The notes under the pieces were generated by a model, which was given only the letters and a program-made list of their open reading frames with translations, was not told where the DNA came from and did no database searches. From contig CALCEB010000236.1 of the NCBI GenBank assembly GCA_937900045.1, positions 1 to 6,772 of the forward strand: a DNA stretch of 6,772 nt. The letters are read 5' to 3'. A program made the translations under genes and the position numbers. The DNA comes from an uncultured Acidobacteriota bacterium (GTDB lineage Bacteria; Acidobacteriota; Terriglobia; UBA7540). Below are positions 5,027-6,772 of the stretch, piece by piece; the stretch's first letter is position 1; each line of letters begins with the position of its first letter.

Positions 5027-6330
5027 CTAAGCTGAGTTCAGGCACAGCTCATAACACCGCTGGCGCGCCACCTGAAGCAACGCCAGTTTCTCCCCCTCGG
5101 CTCGGACCTTTAACACCCACGCTCGGGCATGCCGCACCAGTTTGCCGACCAGGCGATACACTTTCCAACGCAGCGTGGCCACGCTCGCCCGCCGATACTC
5201 GGGCGGCAGCAGCTCCGCTTTCAGCACCACGCTCAGGTTGTAGGCCAGGACCCCGATGGCGAAGTAGACCGCGTTGGCTTCCTGCTGCCCGCACGGCATC
5301 TGCTCCATCCCCATCTCCAGCTTCAACTCCTTGTGCCAGTTCTCCGCTTCGCCCCGCTGGTTGTGCAGCCACCGCACCTCGCTGGCGCTCTCCGACTCCG
5401 CCCGGTTGCTGGCCACGGCGTGATAGCAATAATTCTGCGCCTCGAACAAGTTCGGCTGCACGTTCTTCCAGCGCACCACGATCAACCGGAACGACTCCTT
5501 ACTCTGGTTCAGACTATGCACCGTTTCGGCAATCTCCCGATCGCTCGCGATTCCTTCCCGCGTCCGGTACGCCTTCCAGCCGCTTTCGGGAATCTGCCCG
5601 ATGGCCGCTTTCACCGCGCAGTCCGGGTCCGCCGTGATCGTGAATGTATGCTGCCGTTCCCAACAACGATTCATCACCGCCGCTTGGTACCAGGCGCTGT
5701 CACTGCGCACATAGATTTTTTTCCCGGCCGGCAGTTGCGCCTCGCACCCTTGCAGAAACTTCACCGCCCCAGTTCCCGCCGCTTCATTCCCGGCGCGAAA
5801 CTCGTGATGCACGCAGACTCCTTCCACATACCCCAGCATGGGCTGGTAGCCTTTCACCTTGGCGTAGGTCCACTCCGCCTCCTGTTTGCCCGCCGCGATG
5901 ATGCTGGCATCCACATCCAGCGTCAGTTCGCCGGGCGCGCCCTCCAGAGTGTCCGCCACCAACTCCCGGTTCACTTGCCCCAGCGCTTCCACGCCGCGAC
6001 GCCCCATCCGCCGCAGCCAGTCCCCCAAGCGTCCGCCGAGGGCAACCTTCCCAGCCCCAGCCTTCTCAAAACCTCTTGCTCCGCCCGCAACTCCCGCACG
6101 TCTTCCAGCCGCCGTCCCCCGGCATGCAGCATCCAAACCAGCGGCTTCACATATTCGCTGGCCCGATACCCACGCCCGCTGCCCGCCGGCGGAAACAACT
6201 CATCCACTCGCCGCCACAGTCCTTGCGCCCGCGCCAACTCCTCCACCACGATCAGACCCGCCAGACTCGTCAGCCGCTCCTTACTGGGTTCGAGCTTGAT
6301 CGGCAATAAAGTTTGTTGTAGTTTGTTCAT
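5027..6330 (-). pseudogene. IS1380-family transposase, frameshifted
   Basis: Two overlapping minus-strand frames make up one transposase: 6330 to about 6025 (MNKLQQ... to PSADAWG) and about 6025 to 5027 (DWLRRMGRRG... to ...CLNSA). The break falls at a run of five G (plus-strand C 6022-6026). One added base restores a continuous 434-residue protein, the normal size for IS1380. Reconstructed features: an N-terminal DNA-binding part with GYRASEYVKPLVWML (54-68), and a DDE catalytic core with D141 in LDVDAS, D211 in VRSDSAWYQ and E330 in RGEAENWHKELK, plus GYQPMLGY (161-168). Loss of frame removes the entire catalytic core from the first product, so this copy is probably inactive unless the gap is a sequencing error or ribosomes shift there. 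AAGGTG seven bases before ATG 6330 is the ribosome binding site. Confidence 0.9.
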
Positions 6331-6337
6331 CGCAGTT

Positions 6338-6399
6338 CACCTTGTGGGTGTCGTGTATTTGAATCCCAAACTTCTTATAACACTTCGGCCCACAAGGTG
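6338..6399 (-). promoter_or_regulatory. IS leader hairpin that would mask the transposase RBS
   Basis: On the minus strand CACCTTGTGGG (6399-6389) and CCCACAAGGTG (6348-6338) are perfect 11-bp complements separated by 40 nt. The second arm contains AAGGTG, the likely transposase ribosome binding site, 7 nt before the start codon. A transcript entering from the host gene would include both arms and fold, hiding the site. The hexamer TATAAG (6379-6374), a possible -10 box, lies between the arms, so a transcript begun inside the IS would lack the first arm. No good -35 accompanies it. Confidence 0.55.
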
Positions 6400-6419
6400 T
6401 TCTGCTTTTTTTGCCTTCC

Positions 6420-6438
6420 TTCAATCGCGGTTGTTGGG
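6420..6438. repeat. IS terminal inverted repeat, right
   Basis: This is the complement of the left end with two mismatches in 19. It is immediately followed by the second GCACGA copy at 6439-6444. The outer base is ambiguous (6437 or 6438) because it is shared with the target duplication. Confidence 0.88.
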
Positions 6439-6444
6439 GCACGA
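6439..6444. repeat. Target site duplication, right copy
   Basis: GCACGA, identical to 4824-4829. It lies within the codons for RA in the ...FWRYRA segment of the interrupted gene. Confidence 0.85.
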
Positions 6445-6692
6445 TACCGCCAGAACTTGCCAACCTTTAGGGCTGGCACTTCGCCGCGCTTCGCCATCCG
6501 TTCAAGCACTTTGGGATGAATTTTTAGAACTTCGGATGCTTCCTTGCTGGTAAGGAGTATTTCAATCCCGGGCGTTACCCCACGCATGTGACGGCCTGCG
6601 TGCGATGCAGGCAATGACAATGCGGATTCCAGTGCCAACTGAGATCCTTGTGTTTCGGACTGCCGTCCTTCAGTCGCGACCAGCCGTGCCAT
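6439..6692 (-). pseudogene. N-terminal part of IS-split excisionase-like HTH gene
   Basis: The start ATG 6692 is preceded by GGGAAGG on the minus strand; an in-frame GTG at 6698 is possible, and an internal ATG at 6587 (MRGVTPG) would give a shorter protein. The segment encodes about 84 residues: a 40-residue leader of low complexity, then a winged-helix HTH_17/excisionase-type domain: EILLTSKEASEVLKIHPKV, ERMAKRGEVPALKVG and KFWRYRA. Such proteins bind att or promoter DNA and steer an adjacent integrase towards excision or control its expression. Here the frame runs into the IS and stops at 6375-6377, giving a 106-residue chimera in which about 21 IS-encoded residues replace the true end (TTLDAWINSRL...). 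The recognition helix survives; the last helix does not. The 109-residue original ended 12 bp before the integrase. Confidence 0.85.
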
Positions 6693-6771
6693 ACGCACCT
6701 TCCCAAGAATCCGCTCTAGCCAAAGGCTGTGCCAGGAACCAGTTGTTCATGGCAATGGACTCTTCGTTCCA
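6670..6771 (-). CDS. Possible C-terminal tail of a further upstream gene (partial)
   Basis: A minus-strand frame open from the right edge encodes 33 residues (WNEESIAMNNWFLAQPL... to AGRD) and stops at TGA 6670-6672, overlapping the start of the excisionase-like gene by 23 bp. It may be the end of the next gene of the integrative element, or simply chance: it is short and matches no family I recognise. If real, the HTH gene might start at a later codon. Confidence 0.25.
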   Translation of the reverse strand, partial: WNEESIAMNNWFLAQPLARADSWEGAYGTAGRD

Positions 6772-6772
6772 G

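Larger units (their letters stand above)
4830..6438 (-). mobile_element. IS1380-family insertion sequence, complete (1609 bp)
   Basis: The boundaries come from three agreeing observations: terminal inverted repeats matching 17/19 (4830-4848 and 6420-6438), a flanking GCACGA duplication, and an interrupted host gene that becomes whole when the segment is removed. It carries one transposase gene on the minus strand (5027-6330), broken by a single-base frameshift. The right (5') leader of about 90 nt holds an 11-bp inverted repeat. The left tail (4849-5026) holds no ORF, terminator or other structure I can support. Length and transposase type fit the IS1380 family. From memory this family usually makes 4-5 bp duplications, so 6-7 bp is slightly unusual. 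The IS lies in the same orientation as the gene it splits. Confidence 0.92.

Noticed and set aside
6015..6035. Programmed -1 frameshifting in the transposase
   Set aside because: The run is T-TGG-GGG-A, where the P-site tRNA would re-pair poorly, and IS1380 transposases are normally a single frame. A simple one-base deletion explains the data better, though it is not excluded.
5129..6553. 474-residue open frame on the plus strand
   Set aside because: It is antisense to the transposase, crosses the IS right end and the target duplication into the HTH gene, and its Pro/Arg/His-rich product resembles no family. It exists because the GC-rich opposite strand has few stops.
1..6772. CRISPR array, toxin-antitoxin pair or defence genes
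   Set aside because: No regularly spaced repeats and no recognisable defence or toxin proteins appear; cargo of the integrative element lies beyond the right edge.

Overview
This window looks like a bacterial chromosomal housekeeping block that has been invaded by mobile DNA on its right side. The left part (about 1-3190) is GC-rich and densely coding. Its signatures are TatD, a long-chain polyprenyl diphosphate synthase, a CYTH-domain protein and TatA, which suit a Gram-negative or PVC-type bacterium. Verrucomicrobiota is my best guess, from the style of the intergenic palindromes and of the integrase/excisionase pair; this is inference, because no single marker proves it.

Left, plus strand: the tail of an unidentified gene overlaps tatD by ATGA, and tatD is followed 32 bp later by the polyprenyl synthase gene. 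A 338-bp gap then holds a nested palindromic, MITE-like element (2019-2287). Its right arm ends 9 bp before the start of a CYTH (class IV adenylate cyclase / triphosphatase) gene. tatA follows with its own good promoter and ribosome binding site and a possible terminator. After more intergenic DNA with a small GC hairpin comes an intact tRNA-Asn(GTT) gene with its own candidate promoter.

Right, minus strand: a full-length tyrosine recombinase ends 60 bp beyond the tRNA 3' end, the classic layout of an integrative element inserted in a tRNA gene. Just upstream of it (12 bp) lies the C-terminal end of a small excisionase-like helix-turn-helix gene, whose N-terminal part lies 1.6 kb away. Between the halves sits a complete IS1380-family insertion sequence (4830-6438) with 17/19-matched terminal inverted repeats and a 6-7 bp target duplication. 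Removing the IS and one copy of the duplication restores a 109-codon open frame. The IS transposase itself carries a one-base deletion in a G run. The IS leader holds a perfect 11-bp inverted repeat that would hide the transposase ribosome binding site in read-through transcripts, while a candidate -10 lies between its arms.

The far end of the integrative element (attR) and its cargo lie outside the window. I see no CRISPR array and no clearly new defence or biosynthetic system. The points most worth following are the IS-split excisionase gene, the IS leader hairpin and the nested palindromic element.
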